From: Bacillota bacterium
GTDB taxonomy: Bacteria; Bacillota; Clostridia; Christensenellales; SZUA-584
NCBI GenBank assembly: GCA_023397655.1
Contig: JAEWTW010000035.1
Location: 58,806-122,805, forward strand
Reading direction: 5' to 3'
Length of the DNA: 64,000 nt
Shown here: one piece after another, positions 44,742 through 53,077 of the stretch
Numbering within the stretch: position 1 is the first letter of the stretch
Layout: each line of letters starts with the position of its first letter
Notes under the pieces: model-generated
The model's database searches: none
Told to the model about the DNA's origin: nothing
What the model saw: the letters and a program-made list of their open reading frames with translations, nothing else
Program-made: the position numbers and the translations under genes

Positions 44742-45536
44742 TTATAAATTCTTTTTCATGGCTTTGTCCATGTTTTCTTCCGGTATCTTGCCCTGCACCG
44801 ACCAGCCGCCGTCCACATAGAACAGCTGTCCTGTCATAAACGAGGAATCCTGCGAAGCCAGGAACACAGCCGAGCCGATCATCTCCTCTGCATCCGCCGT
44901 GCGCTTCATGGGTACCATGCTGCCCCACGTATCCCTGTAGCCCGGGTCGTCGTTTAAGTTGCGGGCCACATTGATGGGGCCTGGCGCAAACGTGTTGATG
45001 CGGATGCTATACGGCGCAAGCTCCACCGCCAGCTGTTTGGTCATCGCGTGAATGCCTCCCTTGCTGGACGCGTATGCCACCAGGTTCTTAACGCCCAGCG
45101 CCGCGCAGTTCGTCGATACGTTGACGATAGAACCGCCGCCCGTTTCCTTCATCATCTTCGCCGCCTCCAACGAGCAGAAAAACGTGCCCCTTAAGTTGGT
45201 GTTGATCACGTAATCCCATTTCTCCTGTGTGATCTCAAACAGGTTCGTCCAGCCGGTGATGCCGGCGTTATTGATCAGTACGTCGATGCGGCCAAAGGTA
45301 TCTTTGACAGCGCGAAACATCTCTTCGATTTCGTGTACGCTGCCGATATCCGCCTTCACCACCAGCGCCCTGCGGCCAAGAGCGCGCACCTGCTGCGCGG
45401 TCTGCTCCGCCCCGTCCCTGTCCCCGTTGTAGTTGACCGCAACATCGGCGCCCTCTTTGGCCAGCCCAACGGCGATCGCCGCACCAATCCCTTTGCTGCC
45501 TCCGGTTACCAGTGCGATCTTCTCCTGCAATTTCAT
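44742..45536 (-). CDS. Short-chain dehydrogenase/reductase
   Basis: 264 aa classical SDR. Cofactor motif TGGSKGIGAAIAVGLA, NNAG at about residue 90, catalytic Ser in VNVSTNCA and YASSK (Tyr, Lys). The C-terminus has FMTGQLFYVDGGWS. It would oxidise a sugar, polyol or sugar acid. The start at 45536 is preceded by GAGGTG; a GTG three codons upstream is possible. It lies 14 bp after the Zn-dehydrogenase gene. Confidence 0.9.
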   Translation of the reverse strand: MKLQEKIALVTGGSKGIGAAIAVGLAKEGADVAVNYNGDRDGAEQTAQQVRALGRRALVVKADIGSVHEIEEMFRAVKDTFGRIDVLINNAGITGWTNLFEITQEKWDYVINTNLRGTFFCSLEAAKMMKETGGGSIVNVSTNCAALGVKNLVAYASSKGGIHAMTKQLAVELAPYSIRINTFAPGPINVARNLNDDPGYRDTWGSMVPMKRTADAEEMIGSAVFLASQDSSFMTGQLFYVDGGWSVQGKIPEENMDKAMKKNL

Positions 45537-45550
45537 GGCCAACACCTCAC

Positions 45551-46585
45551 TTATACAAAATCGTAGTATAACAATATTTTCAAAGCCTTCTGCTGTCTCA
45601 TCAGCTCAAATGCCTCTTCCCATTTCGATAACGGCATTTCATGCGTGATGATCGGCTTCAGATTGATATTCCCATTTTCAAATATCCGCATCATGATCTC
45701 CCACGTGTTCATGCTGTGCCCCACGCTGCCAAGAAAGCGGATCCTTTTGTGGACAAGCTGCTCCACGTTCATGTCCACCTTCGTCGCGCCCAGGCCCATC
45801 TGGACGAACTGCCCCATCGGCCGCACCAGCGGAATTGCCGACGTGATGGCCGCCGGACTGCCCGAACACTCGAAGACCGCGTCCACGCCGCGTCCTTTCG
45901 TATCGCCCAATATCCGCGCGGAAAGGTCTTCCCGCTGGACATCCACGCATACAGCGCCCAGGTCCGCCGCAATCTTCAGCCGCTCCGCGTCGCTTGAGGT
46001 CCCTGCAACATAGGTTTTAATGCCCTTTGCCGCCGTCAGCAGCAGGCACATCAACCCGATGGGCCCCGGCCCTGTGATCAGCACGGTATCCCCCGCAGTC
46101 AGGTGCGCCACCTCTTCCACAGCTTGCACGCTGCTTGCGAACGCTTCGGATATCGCGGCTTCCTTCAGCGACATCGCTTCGGGTATTTTAAAGAGCATGT
46201 CTTCCCGGGCCACGACGTATTTGGTAAACCCGCCGTTCGTGCCATGCCCCATGCCGCGCCGCGTGCTGCAAAACATGTAATAGCCGGTCCTGCAGTATTC
46301 GCAGTGGCCGCAGACGATCTTGTTGGAGCCGAGGATGGTCACCCTGTCTCCCGGCGCAAAGTGCTTCACCTTACTGCCCACCGCGTCCACCACACCCGCC
46401 AGCTCATGCCCCAGTATCACCGGCGGATAGTTTCTGAACGTATCGTTATACACGTGCAGGTCCGTTCCGCACAGCCCTGCGTACGCGATTTTTACCTTGA
46501 TTTCGCTGTCGCCGTATTCCGGCTCGGGGACGTCCATCAGCTGTACGTTCCCCTGCCCCGGCGCAAATTTCACTAACGCTTTCAT
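45551..46585 (-). CDS. Zinc-dependent medium-chain dehydrogenase
   Basis: 344 aa. Catalytic zinc motifs GLCGTDLHVYND and LGHELAGVVDAVG; structural zinc lobe CGHCEYCRTGYYMFC; Rossmann LITGPGPIGLMCLLL. It resembles threonine/sorbitol-type dehydrogenases. The longer frame overlaps the UroD gene, so the ATG 8 bp after that gene's stop was chosen. Confidence 0.9.
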   Translation of the reverse strand: MKALVKFAPGQGNVQLMDVPEPEYGDSEIKVKIAYAGLCGTDLHVYNDTFRNYPPVILGHELAGVVDAVGSKVKHFAPGDRVTILGSNKIVCGHCEYCRTGYYMFCSTRRGMGHGTNGGFTKYVVAREDMLFKIPEAMSLKEAAISEAFASSVQAVEEVAHLTAGDTVLITGPGPIGLMCLLLTAAKGIKTYVAGTSSDAERLKIAADLGAVCVDVQREDLSARILGDTKGRGVDAVFECSGSPAAITSAIPLVRPMGQFVQMGLGATKVDMNVEQLVHKRIRFLGSVGHSMNTWEIMMRIFENGNINLKPIITHEMPLSKWEEAFELMRQQKALKILLYYDFV

Positions 46586-46593
46586 CTTTTCAC

Positions 46594-48012
46594 TCACCAG
46601 GTCAGATTTGTCCACAGGAAGGCATACCCCAGCGCGTCCACGCCCTCCCATGCTTTTTTCATGATATCCACATTGCCCTCAACGGACTTGACGTCTTTGG
46701 TAAACTCATCCCACGGCACACATACACCCGGCGGCCTTTTGCCCGGGTCTATCGCGTAACCGCTGGGTTTTCCCAGCGTGTCCTGCGGTGTTTTCGGTGC
46801 ATAAACCGAGGACGTGCTGAACACCCCGTGCTCCAGCGTGTAATCCACCATCGCCTTCACGTTCTCAACCTTGGCGTCATCCATGATCAGCATGCTCGCG
46901 TCCATCATGTAGCCGCACTCGACCGCCACGTTTTCAAGGATGAACTTGCATCTCGCCTGAACATCCTCCACCGTGCCGATGCTTAAAAGGTCGTTGCCGA
47001 CGCCGCCGCTCAGCGCAAACTTGTCGCCCAGCATATCGCGCGCCTTGATGATATCCGTGCCGTCCACATGGAAAATTATACTGCCGGCTGGAAGCTCCCT
47101 GAACACCTCCATACCGTCGTTCCAGTTACCCTCGGCGTAGAGCAGCGTCTGGTGCCCCGCTTTCCATATCTCCTCCAGTATCGGCTTGAGCGTCGCCCAA
47201 TAGATCTCATCGAAATCTTTTCTGGAGATATACGGGGTGTGGCCTCTGTGCATCCAGATGGTCACCGGCACCTGCCCGGCGGGGTCCGCTCCGCCCAGCG
47301 CCGCCCTCAAGCAGTGCGGCACCATGGCCTCACACGCTTTGACCACCTTGTCGCGGTTTTCATACAGGTCAAAGCACAATGGCAGATATCCGCGCAGCTT
47401 GTCTCCAAGCAGGTCGAGCGGAGCTTTAAGTGTGCCCGCGTTCGCGGCGACAACCCCCGCCTCTTTCCTGAACACCTCGCCGTACCTGCCAAAGGCCAGC
47501 ATATAGTCCCAGAACGCCATTGCGCCCGATATAAGAGACATGTTATGTCTGAAGGTCACCTCTGTGCCTGCGGGATTGATATGCGTCGTAAACCGGGGCA
47601 GCCATTTTTCCGCCAGAAACAGCGTCGGGTCATCCGCGAATTCATCAAACTCGTCGATTTTTAAAAACGCGTCTTCCTCGCAGGTCGGCTCTGTCAGCTG
47701 CGTCACATAATACGGCGGGATGCCGAGGCCTGGAAACGTCGCCGCTTTCCAGCCGATTGCCTTGGACATTCCCATCCAGTTGACGATCCCGTTGCTCATC
47801 GCCGCGTCCACGCCCAGCTCTTTGGCGCACTTTCTGGTCACGTCAAAAGCGATGCTGTAGTCGCTTGCAGCGTCCTGATTGGATACCCCCGCATACTTGG
47901 ACGCGAACTCCTCCGCGAACAATCTGACGGGTACCCTGTCCGGCCGCTCGTTGCGCATGGCCGTCACATATCGTTTTAACCGTTCCTGATAGACTTTCTC
48001 CAGGTCAGACAT
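46594..48012 (-). CDS. UroD-fold family protein of unknown activity
   Basis: 472 aa, longer than uroporphyrinogen decarboxylase (about 350). It belongs by appearance to the UroD/corrinoid methyltransferase superfamily (RNERPDRVPVRLFAEEFASKYAGVS, LYAEGNWNDGMEVFRELP, FHVDGTDIIKARDMLGDKFALSGGVG, VENVKAMVDYTLEHG). The zinc-site HxC of methyltransferases reads HVD here and the late Cys motif is not evident, so methyl transfer of the usual kind is doubtful. No corrinoid protein gene is nearby. RBS AGGAGA; the TTG seven codons upstream is less likely. Confidence 0.78.
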   Translation of the reverse strand: MSDLEKVYQERLKRYVTAMRNERPDRVPVRLFAEEFASKYAGVSNQDAASDYSIAFDVTRKCAKELGVDAAMSNGIVNWMGMSKAIGWKAATFPGLGIPPYYVTQLTEPTCEEDAFLKIDEFDEFADDPTLFLAEKWLPRFTTHINPAGTEVTFRHNMSLISGAMAFWDYMLAFGRYGEVFRKEAGVVAANAGTLKAPLDLLGDKLRGYLPLCFDLYENRDKVVKACEAMVPHCLRAALGGADPAGQVPVTIWMHRGHTPYISRKDFDEIYWATLKPILEEIWKAGHQTLLYAEGNWNDGMEVFRELPAGSIIFHVDGTDIIKARDMLGDKFALSGGVGNDLLSIGTVEDVQARCKFILENVAVECGYMMDASMLIMDDAKVENVKAMVDYTLEHGVFSTSSVYAPKTPQDTLGKPSGYAIDPGKRPPGVCVPWDEFTKDVKSVEGNVDIMKKAWEGVDALGYAFLWTNLTW

Positions 48013-48035
48013 AACACATCTCCTGTGATTCAAAG

Positions 48036-49031
48036 TTAAATATGTACCGGCGATTTTCCCTGATAGGCATTGTACTTGTCGAGCAGCGGCCTGAAGTAAT
48101 TCCGCGCTTCAATGTAACGTTCGTCAACAGTTTCCACGCCGCCAAACTCATGCCCTTTGACCATTATCGGCGAGCACTGCTCGTGCGACAGCAGGCCCTT
48201 ATAGCCCACTTCAGCCAGCGTCGAAATAAACGTCTCCCACGGAAGCGGGTCTTTTTCGCTGCCGGGGCATACTTCTTCCCAGGAATACGGCGCGCCGCCA
48301 ATGGTCTTGTTGGACGCCAGTGAAATGGTGTGGGAGTAAACCATGTAGTCCTTCATTTTGATGATGATATTGCGGACAAATTCAGGATCCGTAGACTCAA
48401 GCAGCGGCAAGTCGAGGCCGATCTTCAGGCTTGGCTCGTTCACTTCCTCGATCATTTCCATAGTGATCTCGTTGTTGCCGGTAATCTCCGGGTGCGTCTG
48501 CAGCGCCAGCGTGATGCCCTTTTCGTTGGCGTACTGGGACACTTCCTTAAGAGCGCTTCTCACATCGTGCCAGGCTTCCAGATAGTCTTCGTTTCTCGAC
48601 ACGCGCTTGCTTCTGTCCTCATACGAGGGCATGCCGTATCCATTGAGTGCATGGGGATGACGGAAGTAGCCGATCAGCGCCGCCATCACGCGGACAATGG
48701 GAGACCCAAGGTCTGCCGCGAGGTCTATTGCTGCTTTGGTGTAGAGTATTTCCTTTTCTTGCGGAAACACGAGTACATGGTTACCGTCCATAAAGTTGTT
48801 GCAGCATACCACCGCGCCCATTTCAAGTCCAAGCTCAGCGTACAGGTCCACCAGCTTTTTTCTCCTGTCCGCGCTTAAGTCTCCGGGAAAGCCCAGCGGA
48901 CGGTGCGCAAAGACGCAAGCAGCGTCGTATCCGAACTGTGCGGCTCTCCTCACCGAGTCCTCGAGACTGAGTTTCTCCCGGTCCTTTGTAAAGTAGCCGC
49001 CATATCCGATGACATCAAGACTAAGTTTCAT
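48036..49031 (-). CDS. Sugar phosphate isomerase/epimerase (TIM barrel), operon-leading
   Basis: 331 aa. It shows the fold (SLDVIGYGGYF start, FGYDAACVFAHRPLG, LASNKTIGGAPYSWEE). The position usually holding the first metal Glu reads LALQTHPEITG, a Gln; the others may be Asp in IGLDLPLLE, His in VYSHTISL and Glu in LLSHEQCS. It may therefore be a divergent or differently metallated member. It is the first gene after the AraC-type box promoter at 49089-49133. RBS GAAGGAG. Confidence 0.8.
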   Translation of the reverse strand: MKLSLDVIGYGGYFTKDREKLSLEDSVRRAAQFGYDAACVFAHRPLGFPGDLSADRRKKLVDLYAELGLEMGAVVCCNNFMDGNHVLVFPQEKEILYTKAAIDLAADLGSPIVRVMAALIGYFRHPHALNGYGMPSYEDRSKRVSRNEDYLEAWHDVRSALKEVSQYANEKGITLALQTHPEITGNNEITMEMIEEVNEPSLKIGLDLPLLESTDPEFVRNIIIKMKDYMVYSHTISLASNKTIGGAPYSWEEVCPGSEKDPLPWETFISTLAEVGYKGLLSHEQCSPIMVKGHEFGGVETVDERYIEARNYFRPLLDKYNAYQGKSPVHI

Positions 49032-49088
49032 ATATTGTTCTCCTTCATTCAGGTTTTTGTTGGTTTAATTATTTCATATAAGTGTTTC

Positions 49089-49133
49089 TTTGTATACGCA
49101 CACAACTTGTTTAAATTTGTCCAGAATTCACTT
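49089..49133 (-). promoter_or_regulatory. Activator-type promoter of the 15-gene operon with 19-bp box
   Basis: Box AAGTGAATTCTGGACAAAT (minus strand, 49133-49115), exactly 20 nt, then -10-like TACAAA (49094-49089). The box occupies the -35 position and no good -35 hexamer exists, as for class II activation. The same box and spacing occur before the ABC ATPase gene at 52842. Confidence 0.65.
49091..49104 (+). promoter_or_regulatory. cre-like site over the -10 of the 15-gene operon
   Basis: TGTATACGCACACA matches the cre consensus at 12 of 14 positions and overlaps the predicted -10 (49089-49094), as expected for catabolite repression. Confidence 0.4.
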
Positions 49134-49163
49134 TTCACCAGTCTTTTCCGGACGGTATTTGTA

Positions 49164-49196
49164 AAAAATCAGCCCGTTTGACGAGCTGATTTTTAC
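49164..49196 (-). terminator. Terminator between ABC operon and 15-gene operon
   Basis: Minus-strand hairpin AATCAGC...GCTGATT with a GC-containing stem, flanked by A and T runs and ending in TTTTTT. It lies just after the binding-protein stop, separating the two operons. Confidence 0.75.
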
Positions 49197-49209
49197 AAAC
49201 CCTGAGGCG

Positions 49210-50319
49210 TTACTCAACGGCGGTGTATGTGCCGGATACATAACCCTTCCAAGAGCTCTCGACTGCCCATCCGAACGCATCGTCCAGATTGTCTTTTGTG
49301 ACCATCACAAACGGTGTTTCCACGATTTTGGGAATCTGCTCGCCGTTCAGCGCCGATATCACGATGCGCAGCATGATACCTGCTTCATAGGTCGGAGAGT
49401 TCGCCAGCGTCACCAGCGCTTTGCCCTGCGCCACACCGTCCAGGTCCTCTTCACGTCCATTGTGCGTGATAACCTTGATCGGGTTGTTGAGCTTGCCGGC
49501 AGACTCCAGCGCCTTCACGGTGCCGATATAGATATCTGCGTTCATCGCGTATATCACGTCGAAGTCGCCGTCCTTGTAAGATGCCATCCAGCCGTTGACG
49601 ACTTCTTCCGACTTCTCAGCGTTCCAATCGCCAGGCGCCTTCAGCACTACGGAGCTGCCCGCATCCAGAGCGCCCTCAAAGCCTTCTTCAAACGGCTCTG
49701 CAATCCCCTGCCCAAGTGCGCCTTCCACGATTGCGCATTTGGAGCCGGGGAGATTTTCAGCAACAAATTTGCCCAGCATGGCACCGCCGGTGACAAAGTT
49801 TCCTTTGATTGTGGAGGTAACAACGCCGGGGCCTTCTGCGGCTTCAGAACCTACGATAAAGTACGGGATGTTTGCTTCATTGGCTTTCTGTGCCCCAATT
49901 TGACTAGTCTCAGCGGAAGCTGTAAACACGACGATCGCATCAACGCCCTGCTGTATGAACGTTTCCACAGCAGCCAGTTCTTTTTCCGGCTTCATCTCAG
50001 CGTTAATGATATTGAGCGTCACGCCCAGCTTATCGCAGGTGAACTGAGCAGCGTCCGCCTGCATCTGATAGTAAGCGTCCGAGCCGCCCTGCACATAGCC
50101 AATCTCATAGTCTTCGGCTGGCATAATGTACTCCTCTTCAGCGGGAGCCGGTTCTTCAGCCGTCGCTTCGGTTGTCTCAGGTGCGGGTGCCTCAGCCTGT
50201 TCCTGCGTTTGTGCCGGTGCTTCACTGGCAGGCGTTTCGGTCACTTCCGCTTTTTTGCATGCTGCGAACCCGACCAACACCAGGCATATTGCCAATACGA
50301 CTAACAATACTTTCTTCAT
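49210..50319 (-). CDS. Sugar-binding lipoprotein of ribose-type ABC transporter
   Basis: 369 aa. Signal peptide with lipobox LVGFAAC, a 45-residue Ala/Pro/Glu linker, then the periplasmic-binding fold (YEIGYVQGGSDAYYQMQ, FIQQGVDAIVVFTASAETSQ, DFDVIYAMNADIYIGTVKAL, IKVITHNGRE). It is last in the ATPase-permease-binding-protein operon, followed by a terminator. RBS GGAGG. Confidence 0.9.
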   Translation of the reverse strand: MKKVLLVVLAICLVLVGFAACKKAEVTETPASEAPAQTQEQAEAPAPETTEATAEEPAPAEEEYIMPAEDYEIGYVQGGSDAYYQMQADAAQFTCDKLGVTLNIINAEMKPEKELAAVETFIQQGVDAIVVFTASAETSQIGAQKANEANIPYFIVGSEAAEGPGVVTSTIKGNFVTGGAMLGKFVAENLPGSKCAIVEGALGQGIAEPFEEGFEGALDAGSSVVLKAPGDWNAEKSEEVVNGWMASYKDGDFDVIYAMNADIYIGTVKALESAGKLNNPIKVITHNGREEDLDGVAQGKALVTLANSPTYEAGIMLRIVISALNGEQIPKIVETPFVMVTKDNLDDAFGWAVESSWKGYVSGTYTAVE

Positions 50320-50386
50320 ATTCCTTATTCCTCCAGTTATTTATATATGCAGCAACAAACCTGCTGCAAAAGTTTCTCAATTCAGC

Positions 50387-51352
50387 TTATTTCTTTTTTC
50401 TTTCACCCAGATTGCTGACGATGACGGCGCCGATAATGACGATGCCCAGCACCATGTATTGATAATAGGACGGAACGCGCAGCATGTTCAATGCGTTGGT
50501 GATGAGACCCAGCATAACTCCGCCCAGCACCGCGCCGATGATCTTTCCGCGTCCGCCCGCCAGTGCGATACCTCCGATAACGGCTGCCGTGATAGACTGC
50601 AGCGCATAATCGCCGCCCATTGCAGGCGTGGCCTGCCCGATTCTGGAGAGCACGACCAACCCGCCCATAGAAGCGAACAGCCCGCTGATCGTGTATACCA
50701 TGATCTTGTACATGTTGACCTTAATGCCGGCCAGAAAAGCCACTTCCTCGTTTCCGCCTATGGCGTATATCCTGCGGCTGAACTTGGTGTATTTCATGAT
50801 GAGTATCATTCCCACCGTAATCACCGCGAGTATGATGATGAGCAGAGGTATGCTCCCGACTTTGCTGTTGCCTAGCGCGCTGAACTCGCCTTTGAGGTAT
50901 ACATTGTTTCCGTTGCACAGTATCAGCGCCAGCGCCTGATAGATGCTGAGCAAGCCCAGTGTGATGATAAACGAATCCACCTTGGAGTAAGTGACGATAA
51001 TACCGTTGAGAATACCGAACCCAATGCCGATAAGCAGAGTCATGATGATCACCGACATATCCGTGTATCCCTCCACGACCAGCTTGCCGGCGATGACGGC
51101 GCACACCGCGAGCAGGTTTCCCACTGACAAGTCTATGTTGCCCGACAGGAGCACAACGCCAGCCCCCAGCGTCACCAGACAGAGCGCTGTGTTTTGCTGC
51201 AGTATGTTGAATATGTTTGTGCTGGACAAAAAGTTGGGTTCTATCGCTGTCAGAACGATTGATGCCAGTATGATTATTCCGACCAATATCCACAACGGCA
51301 GGTCGTTTTTATTTATCCGGAATCGTTTCTTGTTCTTAATGTTCTCGTTCAT
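50387..51352 (-). CDS. Ribose-type ABC transporter permease
   Basis: 321 aa, RbsC size. Signatures: [58 protein letters not shown] and GGIALAGGRGKIIGAVLGG. The ATG overlaps the ATPase stop by 4 bp. RBS GGAGG. Confidence 0.92.
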   Translation of the reverse strand: MNENIKNKKRFRINKNDLPLWILVGIIILASIVLTAIEPNFLSSTNIFNILQQNTALCLVTLGAGVVLLSGNIDLSVGNLLAVCAVIAGKLVVEGYTDMSVIIMTLLIGIGFGILNGIIVTYSKVDSFIITLGLLSIYQALALILCNGNNVYLKGEFSALGNSKVGSIPLLIIILAVITVGMILIMKYTKFSRRIYAIGGNEEVAFLAGIKVNMYKIMVYTISGLFASMGGLVVLSRIGQATPAMGGDYALQSITAAVIGGIALAGGRGKIIGAVLGGVMLGLITNALNMLRVPSYYQYMVLGIVIIGAVIVSNLGERKKK

Positions 51353-52842
51353 ATTGCGCCTCCAATTGAATATGATAGTATGTTCTCTTCACTAATTTCG
51401 CTGCCGTCGAGTTCCCCAACCATCTCACCCTTACGCATTACTATCACCCGGTCGCTCATCGAAATCAACTCAGGCATATCCGACGAGATGATAATGATGT
51501 ATTTGCCTTCTTTGGCAAGCTCTACGATCAGCTTGTAAATCTCTTCTTTGGCACCGATATCGATGCCCCTTGTGGGCTCATCGAATATAATGATGTTAGA
51601 GTCGGCATACAGCCACTTGGCAAGCACCACCTTTTGCTGGTTACCGCCCGACAGGTTATTGGCAGCTTGCTGTAGCGAGGGCGTTTTGATGTTCATACTG
51701 TCAACAAAGCCCATGATGTTTTTCCGGTCTTTCTTGGCGTTCATGAACATGCCGCCAGTCTTGTTCATGTGCACCACCGATACGTTCGTCTCTATGGAAT
51801 GGCGCAAAATGACTCCTGAGCGCTGCCTGTCCTCGGTTATCAGCCCCATACCGGCTTTCACGGCGTGTCGGGGCGTGGTTATCGTCACCTTCTGCCCGTT
51901 TTTGTACACGTCGCCGCTGTCCTTCCTGTCCGCGCCGAATATCGCCCGGACCAGCTCGGTGCGGCCCGCGCCCACCATGCCGGATATCCCGAGCACTTCA
52001 CCCTTGTGTACCCTGAACGAAATGTCCTTGACTTTATCTCCCCGGCTGAAGTTTTTGAATTCAATGAACTGCGTCTTGTCCACAGACACTTTCTCGCGGC
52101 TGTAAAACATGTCGGTGCACCGGCCCACCATCTCGCAGATCAGTTGGTCTGCAGCCACCTCATTTTTGCCGTGCCATGCCACCTTGGCGCCGTCGCGCAG
52201 CACCGTGATGGAGTCGTGTATCTCAAACACTTCCTCCAAGTGGTGAGAAATATAGATGATGCCTACACCTTTATCCGCAATACTCCGGGTCATCTTCAGC
52301 AGATGTTGGATCTCACTTTTGCTGAACGAGGCGGTGGGTTCGTCCATGATTAGTATTTTGGCGTCCATGGCTAGTGCCCTTAAAATCTGTACAGTCTGCT
52401 TTTGGGCGATCGGTAGATCGGTAATCAGGTCACCCGGATCAATGTCTACGCCGAAGGACCTGATCAACTGCGCAGCTTTGTCCCGTATGCCCTTGTAATT
52501 AATGAGAAACGATTCATGTCCGAGATAAATGTTCTCCGCCACCGTCATATACTGGATCAGCTCGATCTCCTGATAGATCGTTTGTATGCCCAGCATATGT
52601 GCCTGTTTAGGCGTAAAGCTCCGATAATCGCTGCCAAGAAAAGTGATTCTGCCCGAATCCGGCTGCAGTGCACCCGATAATATTTTAATCAGGGTGGATT
52701 TCCCCGCACCGTTCTCGCCGACTATGCAATGGATTTCTCCTTCGCGAAGTTTTAGATCAATATATTTTAGAGCCTGAACTCCCGGAAAGCCTTTTGAGCA
52801 ATTTTCAATACTTAACAAGAGGTTTTGTTCGTTACTTCCCAT
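51349..52842 (-). CDS. Ribose-type ABC transporter ATP-binding protein
   Basis: 497 aa double NBD. First domain: [47 protein letters not shown]. Second: [45 protein letters not shown]. The start at 52842 has AAGGAGTGA upstream; a GTG three codons earlier is possible. It is the first gene of the transporter operon, behind an activator-type promoter. Confidence 0.92.
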   Translation of the reverse strand: MGSNEQNLLLSIENCSKGFPGVQALKYIDLKLREGEIHCIVGENGAGKSTLIKILSGALQPDSGRITFLGSDYRSFTPKQAHMLGIQTIYQEIELIQYMTVAENIYLGHESFLINYKGIRDKAAQLIRSFGVDIDPGDLITDLPIAQKQTVQILRALAMDAKILIMDEPTASFSKSEIQHLLKMTRSIADKGVGIIYISHHLEEVFEIHDSITVLRDGAKVAWHGKNEVAADQLICEMVGRCTDMFYSREKVSVDKTQFIEFKNFSRGDKVKDISFRVHKGEVLGISGMVGAGRTELVRAIFGADRKDSGDVYKNGQKVTITTPRHAVKAGMGLITEDRQRSGVILRHSIETNVSVVHMNKTGGMFMNAKKDRKNIMGFVDSMNIKTPSLQQAANNLSGGNQQKVVLAKWLYADSNIIIFDEPTRGIDIGAKEEIYKLIVELAKEGKYIIIISSDMPELISMSDRVIVMRKGEMVGELDGSEISEENILSYSIGGAI

Positions 52843-52927
52843 TACGTTCACTCCTTAAAACCTTTTAAACGAGACATATTCTGATTTTTGTCCATAATGA
52901 AGCTGGTAAAACTTAAACTGTGTCTAG

Positions 52928-52972
52928 ATTATAACTTGAGAATTGGGCTGTGTATTTGTCTGGAATTCACTT
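52928..52972 (-). promoter_or_regulatory. Activator-type promoter of the ABC operon with 19-bp box
   Basis: Box AAGTGAATTCCAGACAAAT (minus strand, 52972-52954), 20 nt, then a perfect -10 TATAAT (52933-52928). It differs from the box at 49115-49133 at only two positions. The AraC-family gene lies about 100 bp away. Confidence 0.7.
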
Positions 52973-53077
52973 CGTTTTGTCGATAGTTAATATATAAATA
53001 AAAAATAGGCAAATAAAATGGAACGCTCATTAGGCAATTAAGCTCCAACCAGGCAACGTACTGTATCACTGTCTTAA

